Shown one piece after another: positions 33,916-43,427 of a stretch of 64,000 nucleotides of DNA. Where the stretch lies: assembly GCA_017529865.1 (NCBI GenBank), contig JAFXNA010000001.1:62001-126000 (forward strand), given 5' to 3'. The notes below the pieces were generated by a model, which was given only the letters and a program-made list of their open reading frames with translations, was not told the origin of the DNA and did no database searches. Source of the DNA: Bacteroidaceae bacterium. GTDB taxonomy: Bacteria; Bacteroidota; Bacteroidia; Bacteroidales; Bacteroidaceae. How positions within the stretch are numbered: position 1 is the stretch's first letter; each line of letters opens with the position of its first letter. A program made the position numbers and the translations under genes.

Positions 33916-34701
33916 CTATGGTTTAACGACTTGTTTCTCTGTCATGTATTTCCAGTAACGGCGAGGCATGTCTTGGAGCTGTTTGCGAGGGTTCATGCGC
34001 TCGCGAATGCAAATGGCTTTGAAATAAGTGCGCCAGAGGTTTTGCAGCAGTTGATCATCGTCGCTCATAGCGTCTTCGTTCAGACGGCCGTTTCCTATGT
34101 CGAAGGGAACGGTAGCTTCGTCTTCAAAGGTGATGCGGATGGGGTCGGCACTACCGTCATAATAGTATCCGTAATGTCGCTTGGCATCGTAGATGAGCCA
34201 TGGCTGGTCGTTAAAGCGGTCTTGGAAATGGTTGATGATAAGGGGGAGGACATTGTGATCGGGCGAGACAACAGCAAGATAGGTGCCGTCTTTTGCCTTT
34301 TGGAAACGGATGAACTGTTTCATCCTTAACTGCTCATGGAGCACCTTTCGTGCAATGTTCGTGACTGTTAAAACATCGGGATCTGCGAAGTTTCGTGCGA
34401 TATCTCCCTGACGGAACACCTTACATATATATTGAAACAGGGGTTGGTTGAGTTCTCTCAACTCTGACAACCAGCTGACGGAAATCAACCGCATGGCTTC
34501 CACAGATAGGTGTTTCTCCAAGCCTGCCCACACTCGCCGTGCTTTCTCATCGTCGGTCTCAACTTTATAGATACGGTCGGCAAACAGCGGTAAGACATCG
34601 TCGGCCGTCAACAACTGCTCTGGCTGCTCCTTGAGTGCAAAGGCATTGAACACCGCCGTTAGCAACCCATCCATTGTTCCATCGAATGTATATACTGTCA
34701 T
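33916..34701 (-). CDS. TIGR03915/DUF4130 putative DNA-metabolism protein
   Basis: A 261-residue protein. It begins TVYTFDGTMDGLLTAVFNAF, the TIGR03915 signature, and continues to a DUF4130-type domain in which HYGYYYDGSADPIRITFEDE and MPRRYWKYMTEKQ are conserved. It is 12 bp downstream of the radical SAM gene, and the pair is always found together in genomes that have either one (family knowledge). In some bacteria this protein is fused to a uracil-DNA-glycosylase domain. Here the length shows that no glycosylase domain is attached. Its role is likely DNA repair or base modification; the reaction has not been shown as far as I know. Confidence 0.86.
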   Translation of the reverse strand: MTVYTFDGTMDGLLTAVFNAFALKEQPEQLLTADDVLPLFADRIYKVETDDEKARRVWAGLEKHLSVEAMRLISVSWLSELRELNQPLFQYICKVFRQGDIARNFADPDVLTVTNIARKVLHEQLRMKQFIRFQKAKDGTYLAVVSPDHNVLPLIINHFQDRFNDQPWLIYDAKRHYGYYYDGSADPIRITFEDEATVPFDIGNGRLNEDAMSDDDQLLQNLWRTYFKAICIRERMNPRKQLQDMPRRYWKYMTEKQVVKP

Positions 34702-34713
34702 CGTATCGTCCGT

Positions 34714-36018
34714 TTAGTCAGTGGTTGAAACCTCTTCAAAGTTCAGTTTCAGTTGTTGTTCGTCTGCTGCTCGCTTCTGCTCTGCCTTCGAAACAAGTAG
34801 AGGCCGAAGCCGATCCGGTCGCAGTTCGTTGATGCCGAAGAGGGGTTGGGAGAACTGTGAGGTGAGTTCGTGGCAGGTGATGAAATACTTTGCTTTCTTC
34901 ATCACGACGCCCATCTTCTTGAGGTCGTATGATGTCAAACGATTAAAGCGGCGCGAGTTCACGATGAGCCAAGCAGACTTTGTGCCAAGTCCTGGCACAC
35001 GCAGAAGCATCTCGTAGTCGGCAGTGTTGATGTCAATAGGGAAGGCCTCGGGATGGCGCAACGCCCAAGCAAGTTTCGGGTCGACTTCAAGGTCGAGGTT
35101 CGTGTGTTGGTCGTCCACAATCTCCTCTACTTTGAAGTGGTAGAAGCGCAGAAGCCAATCAGCCTGATAGAGGCGGTTCTCACGGACGAGTGGTGGCTGT
35201 TTCAGAACAGGAAGACGTGTATCGTAGGTATTTACGCTCACATAGCCGGAATAATAGACACGTCGCATAGTGGGTTGATCGTAGAGTGCGGACGACATCT
35301 GAAGGATGTCTCGATCCGTATCTTTTGTAGCTCCAACTATCATCTGTGTTGACTGACCTGCAGGAACGAAACGAGGAGCATGACGATATTTCTGGCGATC
35401 CTCCTTATTTTCAAGCACACCTTGCTGAATCAGTTTCATTGGTTGAAACACACTTTGGTGGTCTTTCTCGGGTGCCAGCAACTTGAGCGACTCTTCGCGC
35501 GGAATCTCGATGTTCACACTCATGCGGTCGGCATATCGACCAGCTTCGCTTAACAGTTCGCGCGAAGCACCAGGGATGCTTTTCAGATGGATATAGCCAT
35601 TGAAATGGTGTACAGTCCGAAGGTCACGTACGATGGCTGTCAGCCGCTCCATTGTGTAGTCGGGATTACGCACTACACCGCTACTGAGGAATAGACCTTC
35701 GATATAGTTGCGGCGGTAGAACTCCATCGTAATTTCCTCAAGTTCGCTGACAGAAAGCGTCGCCCGCCTGATGTCGTTGGAGCGGCGATTGATGCAGTAG
35801 GCGCAGTCGTACATGCAATAATTGGTCAGCATCACCTTCAATAGTGAGATGCAACGACCGTCGTCAGCAAACGAGTGGCAGATGCCCATACCACCTACAG
35901 TATTGCCTACCATACCCTGCTTGCCCTTGCGCACAATACCACTTGACGAGCACGACACATCGTACTTCGCCGACTCTGCAAGGATTCGAAGTTTTTCCAT
36001 TGTCTTCTCTGTCAACAT
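34714..36018 (-). CDS. Putative DNA modification/repair radical SAM protein (TIGR03916)
   Basis: A protein of about 434 residues. The radical SAM cluster motif CMYDCAYC lies in VMLTNYCMYDCAYCINRRSN at about residue 75. The N-terminal KYDVSCSSSG block is a family hallmark. The C-terminal part has a helix-hairpin-helix, NTADYEMLLRVPGLGTKSAW, suggesting DNA binding. The frame is open to 36081, but that extension crosses the asd terminator and adds a hydrophobic stretch not seen in the family. I therefore use the ATG at 36018 (MLTEKTMEKLRIL); ATG 36000 is also possible. The gene is 12 bp before its DUF4130 partner and presumably forms a complex or acts in sequence with it. Confidence 0.88.
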   Translation of the reverse strand: MLTEKTMEKLRILAESAKYDVSCSSSGIVRKGKQGMVGNTVGGMGICHSFADDGRCISLLKVMLTNYCMYDCAYCINRRSNDIRRATLSVSELEEITMEFYRRNYIEGLFLSSGVVRNPDYTMERLTAIVRDLRTVHHFNGYIHLKSIPGASRELLSEAGRYADRMSVNIEIPREESLKLLAPEKDHQSVFQPMKLIQQGVLENKEDRQKYRHAPRFVPAGQSTQMIVGATKDTDRDILQMSSALYDQPTMRRVYYSGYVSVNTYDTRLPVLKQPPLVRENRLYQADWLLRFYHFKVEEIVDDQHTNLDLEVDPKLAWALRHPEAFPIDINTADYEMLLRVPGLGTKSAWLIVNSRRFNRLTSYDLKKMGVVMKKAKYFITCHELTSQFSQPLFGINELRPDRLRPLLVSKAEQKRAADEQQLKLNFEEVSTTD

Positions 36019-36056
36019 ACGGCTGCAAAATAGAACCAAAACAAAAACAAAAAACA

Positions 36057-36083
36057 AGTGCCCGGTAAAATTTTCGGGCACTT
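36057..36083 (-). terminator. Intrinsic terminator after asd
   Basis: AAGTGCCCG and CGGGCACTT form a perfect 9 bp stem. On the minus strand the loop is followed by TGTTTTTTGTTTTTG. It rules out the longest start for the downstream radical SAM gene. Confidence 0.9.
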
Positions 36084-36105
36084 AGAATTATGTAGTGGAA
36101 TGAAG

Positions 36106-37164
36106 TTATTTCACGTTACCGACTTTAATGAGGTACTCTGCAATCTGAACAGCATTGAGAGCAGCGCCTTTCTTGATTTGATCGCCAGAAAGCCAGAAAG
36201 TCAGACCGTTTTCGTTGGCCAAGTCCTTGCGTACACGTCCCACATAGACATCGTCCTTGCCGGCTGTGAACAACGGCATGGGGTAAGGCAGTCCTTCCAT
36301 CGTTTCTTTAGATGGGTCGGGGTTGGCTTTTGCTCCTACGAGTGCTGGATTATCAATCAAGGTGACACCCTCAGCAGCCGCGATAGCACGCTGTGCGTCT
36401 TCTACTGAGACAGGTTTTTCGGTCTCTACCCATACAGCTTCACTATGGGCACGGAGTGAAGAGATACGCACACACATGGCTGAACAGTTGGCATCTGTGT
36501 GCATAATCTTCTTGGTTTCGTTGAACATCTTCATCTCTTCCTTCGTATAGCCATTGTCTTGGAACACATCAATCTGAGGAATGACGTTGTATGCCAACTG
36601 ATAGGCAAACTTGCTGATTACTGGGTCTTTCGATTCAGCCAATGCCTTGTATTGCTCTTGAAGTTCGTTCATAGCAGCTGCTCCTGCTCCAGATGCACTC
36701 TGGTAGGATGCCACATGAATGCGCTTGATGTGCGACAAGTTTTCGATGGGTTTCAGTACTACCACCATCATGATGGTTGTACAGTTTGGGTTGGCAATGA
36801 TGCCACGCGGACGGTTGAGCGCATCTTCTGCGTTGCACTCAGGTACCACGAGAGGTACATCGTCGCACATACGGAAAGCGCTGGAGTTGTCAATCATTAC
36901 TGCACCATATTTGGTGATATCCTCAGCAAATTCCTTTGAAGTGCCTGCACCTGCTGATGCAAACGCGATGTCCACTCCCTTGAAGTCGTCACCGTGTTTG
37001 AGCAGTTGTACTTCGTATTCCTTACCACGAAATGTGTACTTTCTGCCAGCACTGCGAGTTGAACCAAACAAAACCAATTCGTCGATTGGGAAATTTCTCT
37101 CGTCGAGGACCTTCAGAAATTCTTGTCCTACTGCGCCACTTGCGCCTACAATTGCTACTTTCAT
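36106..37164 (-). CDS. asd: Aspartate-semialdehyde dehydrogenase
   Basis: An enzyme of about 352 residues that reduces aspartyl phosphate to aspartate semialdehyde, on the route to lysine, threonine, methionine and diaminopimelate. The N-terminal Rossmann motif is [19 protein letters not shown]. The catalytic Cys is in [18 protein letters not shown] (about residue 131). The substrate His lies in [17 protein letters not shown]. An open frame extends 26 residues further upstream, but it runs through the promoter and through ATGGTAAATGG repeats, so the ATG at 37164 is chosen. It is a single-gene unit with promoter and terminator. Confidence 0.95.
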   Translation of the reverse strand: MKVAIVGASGAVGQEFLKVLDERNFPIDELVLFGSTRSAGRKYTFRGKEYEVQLLKHGDDFKGVDIAFASAGAGTSKEFAEDITKYGAVMIDNSSAFRMCDDVPLVVPECNAEDALNRPRGIIANPNCTTIMMVVVLKPIENLSHIKRIHVASYQSASGAGAAAMNELQEQYKALAESKDPVISKFAYQLAYNVIPQIDVFQDNGYTKEEMKMFNETKKIMHTDANCSAMCVRISSLRAHSEAVWVETEKPVSVEDAQRAIAAAEGVTLIDNPALVGAKANPDPSKETMEGLPYPMPLFTAGKDDVYVGRVRKDLANENGLTFWLSGDQIKKGAALNAVQIAEYLIKVGNVK

Positions 37165-37187
37165 GTGATATGCTTTAATTTGTGGGT

Positions 37188-37196
37188 GCAAAGGTA
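37188..37196 (-). promoter_or_regulatory. -7 promoter element of asd
   Basis: TACCTTTGC on the minus strand, 23 bp before the chosen asd start. It decides the start over the longer frame. Confidence 0.6.
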
Positions 37197-37200
37197 CGAA

Positions 37201-37237
37201 ATATTTACCATTTAACCATTTACCATTTACTATTTTC
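37201..37237. repeat. Degenerate tandem repeats between asd and the antiporter gene
   Basis: Units of TTTACCATT/TTTAACCATT are repeated four times. The complement (AATGGTAAATGG) also appears in the N-terminal coding region of the thioesterase near 17430. Confidence 0.65.
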
Positions 37238-37280
37238 TTCATTTTTTGTTTTTTTAATTCTTCAATCTTTAATTTTTTTG

Positions 37281-37289
37281 TACCTTTGC
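37281..37289 (+). promoter_or_regulatory. -7 promoter element of the antiporter operon
   Basis: TACCTTTGC, 21 bp before the ATG at 37311. It excludes the longer frame beginning at 37182. Confidence 0.58.
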
Positions 37290-37310
37290 ACCGTTAAAAA
37301 TGAACTCAAC

Positions 37311-39446
37311 ATGGACTCAGCGACCTCATATCTGCACCTACCTATCCAAGACCCTACTTGGGTGTTTTTTTTGGTGCTGCTCATTATCTTGTTCGCACCT
37401 TTGCTGTTTGCTCGACTGAGGATTCCACATATCATCGGTCTGATTCTGGCTGGTGTGCTCATTGGAGAGCATGGGTTCAATATCCTAGAACGTGACACGA
37501 GTTTCAAGTTGTTCGGTCAAGTAGGTATCTACTATATTATGTTTCTGGCTGGATTGGAGATGGATTTAGTGGGATTTAAACGAAATCTGTCGAAAGGTCT
37601 TCAGTTTGGTGCCTTGACTGCCATCATCCCGTTCATAGTAGGTTACGTCACCGGTTACTATCTCTTGCATTACTCCATCTCAGCCTCATTGCTGCTAGCA
37701 TGTATTTTTGCTTCCCACACCATTGTGTCGTACCCGATTGTGGCACGCTACGGTCTGACGAAACATCCAGCCGTGACGATTGCCATCTCGGCAACGATGA
37801 TTGCGCTGTTGTTTGCCTTGCTGGTGCTGGCGGTGATAGCTGGTCAATATAGAGGCGAAGCCAATGCATGGTTTTGGATTTTGTTTACACTGAAGTGTAT
37901 CGGCTATTTCGCAGGTGTATTTTTCTTCTTCCCAATGATTATCCGATGGTTCTTTAAACGCTATACAGAGCGTGTGGTGCAATACATCTTTGTAATAATG
38001 ATGGTATTCCTTTCCGCTGCTTTGGCAGACTTGTGTGGCATTGAAGGGCTAATTGGTGCCTTTATCTCTGGCTTGATTTTTAACCGTTTCATTCCTCATA
38101 GCTCATCGCTAATGAATCGCATTGAGTTTGTGGGAAACGCACTCTTTATTCCTTATTTTTTGGTGGGAGTAGGTATGCTGGTTAATCTCAAACCAATGTT
38201 CAATGATGTGAATGCTATTGTAGTAGTGCTCATCATCGTGCTGGCGAGTACACTATCGAAACTGCTGGCTTCGACCATTTCGCGTAAATTGTTCCGATTT
38301 AACCATGCACAGGGACTAGTGATGTTCGGTCTTTCTGAAGCTCATGCTGCAGGAGCGATTGCGATGGTGATGGTGGGTACTTCGTTGGAAGTGAGCCCAG
38401 GCGTACCACTGATGAGCAACGCAGTGTTGGATGGTGTGGTCATGATGATTCTGATTTCATGTATCATCAGTTCGATGGCTACCGATCAAGGAGCACGCAA
38501 GCTGAGGTTGCAGATTGAGAACAGCGAGGATATAACAGAAAATCGTCCGAACGATGATGAGAAGATTATGGTGCTGGTTAAAGACAAGACAAAGTTGCAG
38601 GCAATGTTGCAGACAGCTATTATGATGCGGAACACAGCGTTGAATCGTGGATTAATATGCCTTAATGTGGTCAATGATGCCGATTACACCGATAAATCAC
38701 AAGCCAAAAGCCGTGAAACCCTCAGTATGGCAGAGGGCATTTGTGCAGCTGCCGATGTCAGGGTACAAACACAAAGCCGACTGGCCGTCAACATTGTGAA
38801 CGGAGTGGTGCACAGCATGCGTGAGAACGATGCTTCAGAAATACTCATTGGTATACACGATCAGCAAAACGGCGACAAGTCGTATTATGGTCAGTTTGCC
38901 AACACGCTGATTCAGAGTATGGACCGGCAGTTGATTATTGTTGATTACAACACACCAGTCAATACCCTCCGCAAAATCGTCGTGGCTGTGCCAGAACGCG
39001 CAGAATTCGAAGTGGGATTCTACAGATGGGTATGCCGTTTGGCACGACTGGCAGGCGAGATAGGTTGCCGGATTGAGTTCCGTACAACTGAATCGACAGG
39101 ACGTCAGATACATCACTATATGCAGCAATATTTCAAGAACGTAAGAGCCGAGTATAAGATGCTAGACTCATTGCGAGAATTACTGGCGCTGAAGGATGAA
39201 CTGAATCCCGACCATCTGTTTGTCATCGTGACAGCACGTCAAGGTGGAATTAGTTACCAGCAATCATTCAGTAAGATTCCAGAACTGCTGCAAGCCAACT
39301 TTAACCATTGTAGTGTGATGATGATTTTCCCCGATCAATTTGGTGAAAATAACGAGGTGTATTCGTTCTCTGCTCCTTTAAACAAGCGATATGAGATGAC
39401 ACGCGTTTCTGCATGGCTGTCAAAATGGATTAGTAAAGTAGGATAA
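37311..39446 (+). CDS. KefB-type cation:proton antiporter with a C-terminal universal-stress-like domain
   Basis: About 711 residues. The first 420 form a CPA2 exchanger with about 12-13 helices ([75 protein letters not shown]). FLAGLEMD holds the acidic residues of the exchanger core. The last 270 residues ([30 protein letters not shown]) look like paired USP folds, common in Bacteroidetes members. The likely role is K+/H+ or Na+/H+ exchange in the inner membrane. A frame open 43 residues upstream contains the promoter, so the start is set at 37311. The LolD-like gene starts 1 bp after the stop. Confidence 0.9.
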   Translation: MDSATSYLHLPIQDPTWVFFLVLLIILFAPLLFARLRIPHIIGLILAGVLIGEHGFNILERDTSFKLFGQVGIYYIMFLAGLEMDLVGFKRNLSKGLQFGALTAIIPFIVGYVTGYYLLHYSISASLLLACIFASHTIVSYPIVARYGLTKHPAVTIAISATMIALLFALLVLAVIAGQYRGEANAWFWILFTLKCIGYFAGVFFFFPMIIRWFFKRYTERVVQYIFVIMMVFLSAALADLCGIEGLIGAFISGLIFNRFIPHSSSLMNRIEFVGNALFIPYFLVGVGMLVNLKPMFNDVNAIVVVLIIVLASTLSKLLASTISRKLFRFNHAQGLVMFGLSEAHAAGAIAMVMVGTSLEVSPGVPLMSNAVLDGVVMMILISCIISSMATDQGARKLRLQIENSEDITENRPNDDEKIMVLVKDKTKLQAMLQTAIMMRNTALNRGLICLNVVNDADYTDKSQAKSRETLSMAEGICAAADVRVQTQSRLAVNIVNGVVHSMRENDASEILIGIHDQQNGDKSYYGQFANTLIQSMDRQLIIVDYNTPVNTLRKIVVAVPERAEFEVGFYRWVCRLARLAGEIGCRIEFRTTESTGRQIHHYMQQYFKNVRAEYKMLDSLRELLALKDELNPDHLFVIVTARQGGISYQQSFSKIPELLQANFNHCSVMMIFPDQFGENNEVYSFSAPLNKRYEMTRVSAWLSKWISKVG

Positions 39447-39447
39447 T

Positions 39448-40176
39448 ATGATAGATATAAAGAACATCACAAAGAGTTTTGGCTCATTACAAGTTCTCAA
39501 GGGAATAAGCCTTCATATTAATCAAGGTGAGGTGGTGAGTATTGTGGGACCAAGCGGTGCGGGCAAGACCACACTACTGCAAATCATCGGCACATTGGAG
39601 AGTGCAAATAGCGGTGAAATCGTTATAAAAGGCAAACGAATCGATAAGATGGGACCAGTAGAGCAAGCCAGATTCCGCAACCAGCAAATCGGATTTGTTT
39701 TTCAATTCCATCAGTTGTTACCTGAATTCACTGCGCTGGAAAATGTGATGATACCAGCATTGATTGCCAAAAAATCAAAGAAAGAAATCAAGCAACACGC
39801 AATGGAGTTGTTGGATTACCTCGGCTTGAGTGATCGTGCCAATCACAAACCTAACGAGTTGTCGGGCGGAGAGAAGCAGAGGGTTGCTGTTGCTCGTGCG
39901 CTCATTAATAATCCCGCTGTTATCCTGGCCGACGAGCCATCGGGTAGTTTGGATAGTAAAAACAAAGCAGAACTGCATCAGTTGTTTTTTGATTTGCGAG
40001 ATAAGTTTGGGCAAACCTTCGTGATAGTAACTCATGACGAAGAGTTAGCACAACTGACTGATAGAACGATTCACTTGAAAGACGGAGAAGTTATTAACGA
40101 AACACCAGACAACGATGAAAATTCCAGAACAGACCATCCGATTGGGCAAGAGGAATCAACTGACGGTATTGCGTGA
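39448..40176 (+). CDS. ABC transporter ATP-binding protein, LolD/MacB-like
   Basis: A 242-residue ATPase. Walker A is [12 protein letters not shown] at about residues 34-45, the Q-loop is in [18 protein letters not shown], the signature is [16 protein letters not shown], Walker B is [12 protein letters not shown], and the H-loop His is in [12 protein letters not shown]. The sequence is closest to LolD, which powers lipoprotein release from the inner membrane. No membrane partner gene is adjacent, so the permease must be encoded elsewhere. The last 20 residues (after DGEVINE) are polar and lie wholly in the 62 bp overlap with the next gene, which suggests that the stop codon has shifted recently. 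Confidence 0.9.
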   Translation: MIDIKNITKSFGSLQVLKGISLHINQGEVVSIVGPSGAGKTTLLQIIGTLESANSGEIVIKGKRIDKMGPVEQARFRNQQIGFVFQFHQLLPEFTALENVMIPALIAKKSKKEIKQHAMELLDYLGLSDRANHKPNELSGGEKQRVAVARALINNPAVILADEPSGSLDSKNKAELHQLFFDLRDKFGQTFVIVTHDEELAQLTDRTIHLKDGEVINETPDNDENSRTDHPIGQEESTDGIA

Positions 40177-40999
40177 GGTTGATTTCGGAGTCTATCTTGA
40201 CGGCGGCGATATAGGTGATATATTGCTACCGAAACGCTATGTGCCAATGAATTGTAAGATAGGCGATATTGTCGACGTATTCCTATATCTCGACAGCGAG
40301 GAACGCTTAATAGCCACTACACAATATCCATTAGTGGAAGTGGGACAGTTTGCTTTTCTTGAAGTGAAATGGACGAATCAGTTTGGTGCGTTCTTGGATT
40401 GGGGACTAATGAAGGATCTGTTCTGTCCGTTTAAGGAGCAAAAAATGAGAATGCAACAAAGTAAACGCTATATTATCTATTGTTATATCGATACATTGAC
40501 TTCACGTATTGTTGCTTCTGCAAAAATCGAGAAATTTCTCTCGCACGATTTTCCTCCTTACCAAATAGGTGATAAAGTGAATGTGATGATTCAACAAAAA
40601 ACCGATTTGGGCTTCAAAGCTATTGTGGAGGGACGTTACAGCGGATTGCTTTATCAGAACGAACTTTTCTGTGACATACATACTGGTGACCTGCTATCTG
40701 CTTATGTCAAGACTGTACGTCCCGACGGAAAGATGGACTTGGCACTACAAAACAATGGTAAGCAACATGTAGCTGATTTCTCGGAACAACTCTATCAATA
40801 TTTGCTACAAAGTGAAGACGGATTTTGTCCTTTCCACGATAAAAGTCCAGCTGAAGACATCTATTCTGCCTTTAAGGTAAGTAAGAAAACATTTAAGAAA
40901 GCAGTGGGTGATTTATACAAAAAACACATCATTTCAATAGAAAATGACGGTTTACACCTCACAAACGAAGGAAAAATTACAGGTTTAGCCGAAGAATAA
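40115..40999 (+). CDS. CvfB-family S1 RNA-binding protein
   Basis: A 294-residue protein. It opens with [20 protein letters not shown] and [13 protein letters not shown], the S1-like first domain of CvfB/YitL. Further S1-like strands follow ([40 protein letters not shown]). The C-terminal winged helix (about residues 230-290, [20 protein letters not shown]) is typical. CvfB binds RNA and affects virulence factor expression in staphylococci; the role in Bacteroidetes is unknown. The start overlaps the LolD-like gene by 62 bp in another frame. No better in-frame ATG is seen. No terminator follows. Confidence 0.88.
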   Translation: MKIPEQTIRLGKRNQLTVLREVDFGVYLDGGDIGDILLPKRYVPMNCKIGDIVDVFLYLDSEERLIATTQYPLVEVGQFAFLEVKWTNQFGAFLDWGLMKDLFCPFKEQKMRMQQSKRYIIYCYIDTLTSRIVASAKIEKFLSHDFPPYQIGDKVNVMIQQKTDLGFKAIVEGRYSGLLYQNELFCDIHTGDLLSAYVKTVRPDGKMDLALQNNGKQHVADFSEQLYQYLLQSEDGFCPFHDKSPAEDIYSAFKVSKKTFKKAVGDLYKKHIISIENDGLHLTNEGKITGLAEE

Positions 41000-41099
41000 A
41001 CACCGATGAAATCGCGCTTTTTGGGGCTTTTCCCTTGAAAGACCAAAAATCCCACATACAATGACGAATTTACCGATGATACATTTTTTGTAATTATCG

Positions 41100-41108
41100 T
41101 AACTTTGC
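41100..41108 (+). promoter_or_regulatory. -7 promoter element of a candidate small RNA
   Basis: TAACTTTGC followed by no usable open frame, with a terminator 240 bp downstream. The bases 41000-41099 hold nothing else recognisable. Confidence 0.5.
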
Positions 41109-41114
41109 AGCGTT

Positions 41115-41380
41115 AAAAGAAAAAAAACGTTGTTTGTAAGACATTAAGTAAAAAGTTTTCATAATAATTAAGTTAGACTGGTTAATAGTTAAGTATGGAT
41201 AATTATGACGCTTGGCCGGTGTCCGTGAGGATACCGGCAAGCAAAAATCCAAAAGCCCTCTAAAGAATGATAACAAAAGAATAAACTACCATATACATGT
41301 AGACTCTCTTACTATCTATTACACTACCGAACTATGATGAATCCGATAGAAAGACCGACTTGAGTCGGTCTTTTGTTTTG
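41115..41380 (+). ncRNA. Candidate small RNA gene
   Basis: A stretch of about 265 nt between convergent genes has its own -7 element and an intrinsic terminator, but no coding frame of any length. Its centre forms a strong hairpin at 41210-41242: GCTTGgCCGGTGTCC pairs with GGATACCGGCAAGC, closed by a GUGA (GNRA) tetraloop, with one unpaired G and one G-U pair. The rest is AT-rich and looks single-stranded. I could not match it to RNase P, tmRNA, SRP RNA, 6S or a riboswitch by known sequence blocks. The exact 5' end is inferred from the promoter. Confidence 0.5.
41350..41380 (+). terminator. Intrinsic terminator of the candidate small RNA
   Basis: AAAGACCGACT-tg-AGTCGGTCTTT is a perfect 11 bp stem followed by TGTTTTG. 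The short loop means that the innermost pair is probably open. Confidence 0.88.
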
Positions 41381-41419
41381 TTCTAACCTAGAAATCACCT
41401 ACCCTAAAAGACTTTAAGA

Positions 41420-41839
41420 TTATTTGAGAAGTAAAGCAAGTGCTTTATTTTCTGCAGCTTCCATGATTACCCTCTCTCCCGGTCCTTTGTCGTTAATGCC
41501 ACACAGGTGGAGTATACCATGAATAATGACGCGATGTAGTTCCTCCTGATAATCGGTCTTTTGTTGTTCAGCATTCGAAGCTACAGTATCCAGACTGATA
41601 TAGATGTCTCCCTGAATTGTATGGCCTATCGTATCATCGAAGGTGATGATATCGGTGTAGTAGTCATGTTGCAAAAACTGGCGGTTTACCTGTATAATCT
41701 TATCATCATTACAGAAGATATAAGTGATGGCTCCCACCCGAAACCCATAAGATCGTGCCACGGCTGCTATCCATTGCTGAATTTTAGCCTGATTTATAGA
41801 TGGCATGGAAATGTTGTCACTTTGAAAGCTGATCGTCAT
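41420..41839 (-). CDS. ybeY: Endoribonuclease YbeY (rRNA maturation factor)
   Basis: A 139-residue metalloprotein that processes the 3' end of 16S rRNA. The zinc motif is VIIHGILHLCGINDKGPGE, giving two of the three His; the third position, His in the usual HLxGxDH, is replaced here by DK, as in other Bacteroidetes members. The N-terminal core block YIFCNDDKIIQVNRQFLQHD and ITFDDTIGHTIQGDIYISLD are conserved. The start overlaps the S41 protease stop by 23 bp, so it is the last gene of the GNAT-parE-coaD-S41-ybeY run. Confidence 0.9.
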   Translation of the reverse strand: MTISFQSDNISMPSINQAKIQQWIAAVARSYGFRVGAITYIFCNDDKIIQVNRQFLQHDYYTDIITFDDTIGHTIQGDIYISLDTVASNAEQQKTDYQEELHRVIIHGILHLCGINDKGPGERVIMEAAENKALALLLK

Positions 41840-43415
41840 AGTGTTCGTCTTTTAGGGCAGCAAGACCACGTACATAGATATTATTGATCTCGTTCGTAAT
41901 CTGATAATACTCATTCATCTCCCACAAGTCACGTGCGATAAGTGCTTTCAGCTGTAGTTTCAATAGTGGTAATGTCTTTTCAAGGATAGAATCGTTGTAC
42001 TCTATCTTTTCTTTTTTCGCACTTTCAAGCACCATGTCAATCAATTCTTGTGGTATATCATACGAACTCTTAAAACTATCAAATGTCTTATATTGTTTTT
42101 GTAACTTCTTGCGGTTCTTATCAGTATACTTCAAACACGATTGTGCGATACCGCTTTTAGCCATCAATTCACGATGAAATCGTGTATATTGCATAGTATC
42201 AAGGGCTACATATACATCGGGCATGATGCCTCCACCTCCATAAACAGTACGATGGTTTTTCAGTGTTGTATATTTAAGCGAATCAGCAAAATGGATACTG
42301 TCAGGGTTGGTCAACTCACCGCTGTTCAGACGTGTTAGCATGTCTCGATTGTATTCATCACCCTTGCCTTTCTCGTAAGGTTTCTGAATGCAACGTCCTG
42401 ATGGACTATAATAATGTGCGGTCGTCAGGCGAATCATAGAGCCATCAGGCATGGTGATGGCACGTTGAACCAATCCCTTACCAAATGAACGGCGACCGAT
42501 GATCAGTCCACGATCATGATCCTGAATGGCACCCGACACAATCTCAGAAGCCGAAGCGGTGTAACTGTCAATTAGTACGACGACTTTTCCTTTAGTAAAT
42601 GCGCCGTTTCCATCTGACAAATAGTTTTGACGGGGCATGATTCGTCCTTCAGTAAACACAATCAAATCATCCCTTTCGAGGAATTCGTTGCTGATTTTCA
42701 CTGCTGCCTCTAAATAACCTCCACCATTGCCTTGAAGGTCGAGAACCATGTCTTGCATTCCTTGATCCTGTAACATGCGGACAGCACTCTTGAACTCATC
42801 ATGGGTTGTCGCTCCGAAGTTGTTGATGCGGATATAGCCTGTTGTAGCATCAATCATATATTTTGCATCGATGGAGAATACGGGAATCTTGTCACGTGTC
42901 ACTGTAAAATAATTGAGACCTTTCACCCCTTGACGAAGAATACCCAAACGAACTTTCGAACCTTTTGGGCCTCTCAGTACACGCTTGATATCTTCTGTTG
43001 TCATCTTCTTTCCTGCGATCGAGGTATCGTTGACGGTAATGATACGGTCGCCTGCCATGATTCCCACTTTCTCAGAAGGACCTCCGCTAACAGGTTGCAC
43101 CACCACCAATGTGTCGTCTACCATATTATATTGCACGCCAATACCTTCGAAGTTACCTTCAAGTGGCTCTGTCAGTGCTTTCACATCTTTGGCTGGAGTG
43201 TATGATGAATGTGGATCGAGTTGGCCCAGCATATTTTTGATAGCTTCTTCAACCAATTTATCTTCGTCAACCTCCTCTACATATAATTGTTTGATATTTG
43301 CTTCGGCTACAATGAGTTTTTGCAATGCAGCTGTAGCTAAAGGATTTTCATTACGATTTTGAGCGTTTGCAGAGATAGCTATCAGCCATGCTGCCAATAT
43401 GATGATTTGCTTCAT
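41817..43415 (-). CDS. S41 C-terminal processing peptidase
   Basis: A 532-residue periplasmic serine protease of the CtpA/Prc type, with signal peptide QIIILAAWLIAISANA. A PDZ domain (about residues 88-170, GIGVQYNMVDDTLVVVQPVS; GPSEKVGIMAGDRIITVND) binds substrate C-termini. The catalytic Ser is in DSYTASASEIVSGAIQDHDR (about residue 285), and the Lys is in IIGRRSFGKGLVQRAITMPD. A helical C-terminal region extends beyond the core. Substrates are unknown. It starts 12 bp after coaD. Confidence 0.93.
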   Translation of the reverse strand: MKQIIILAAWLIAISANAQNRNENPLATAALQKLIVAEANIKQLYVEEVDEDKLVEEAIKNMLGQLDPHSSYTPAKDVKALTEPLEGNFEGIGVQYNMVDDTLVVVQPVSGGPSEKVGIMAGDRIITVNDTSIAGKKMTTEDIKRVLRGPKGSKVRLGILRQGVKGLNYFTVTRDKIPVFSIDAKYMIDATTGYIRINNFGATTHDEFKSAVRMLQDQGMQDMVLDLQGNGGGYLEAAVKISNEFLERDDLIVFTEGRIMPRQNYLSDGNGAFTKGKVVVLIDSYTASASEIVSGAIQDHDRGLIIGRRSFGKGLVQRAITMPDGSMIRLTTAHYYSPSGRCIQKPYEKGKGDEYNRDMLTRLNSGELTNPDSIHFADSLKYTTLKNHRTVYGGGGIMPDVYVALDTMQYTRFHRELMAKSGIAQSCLKYTDKNRKKLQKQYKTFDSFKSSYDIPQELIDMVLESAKKEKIEYNDSILEKTLPLLKLQLKALIARDLWEMNEYYQITNEINNIYVRGLAALKDEHYDDQLSK

Positions 43416-43427
43416 GGGTTATAAGGG

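Noticed and set aside
36019..36081. N-terminal extension of the radical SAM protein (hydrophobic stretch)
   Set aside because: It lies in the asd terminator and spacer; family members begin near the KYDVSCSSSG block.
37182..37310. 43-residue N-terminal extension of the antiporter
   Set aside because: It spans AT-rich repeats and a consensus -7 promoter element, so it is not transcribed as coding sequence.
41334..41363. Nine-residue peptide (MMNPIERPT) ending in the small-RNA terminator
   Set aside because: Too short to support, no ribosome-binding feature, and its stop falls in the hairpin loop by chance as easily as by design.
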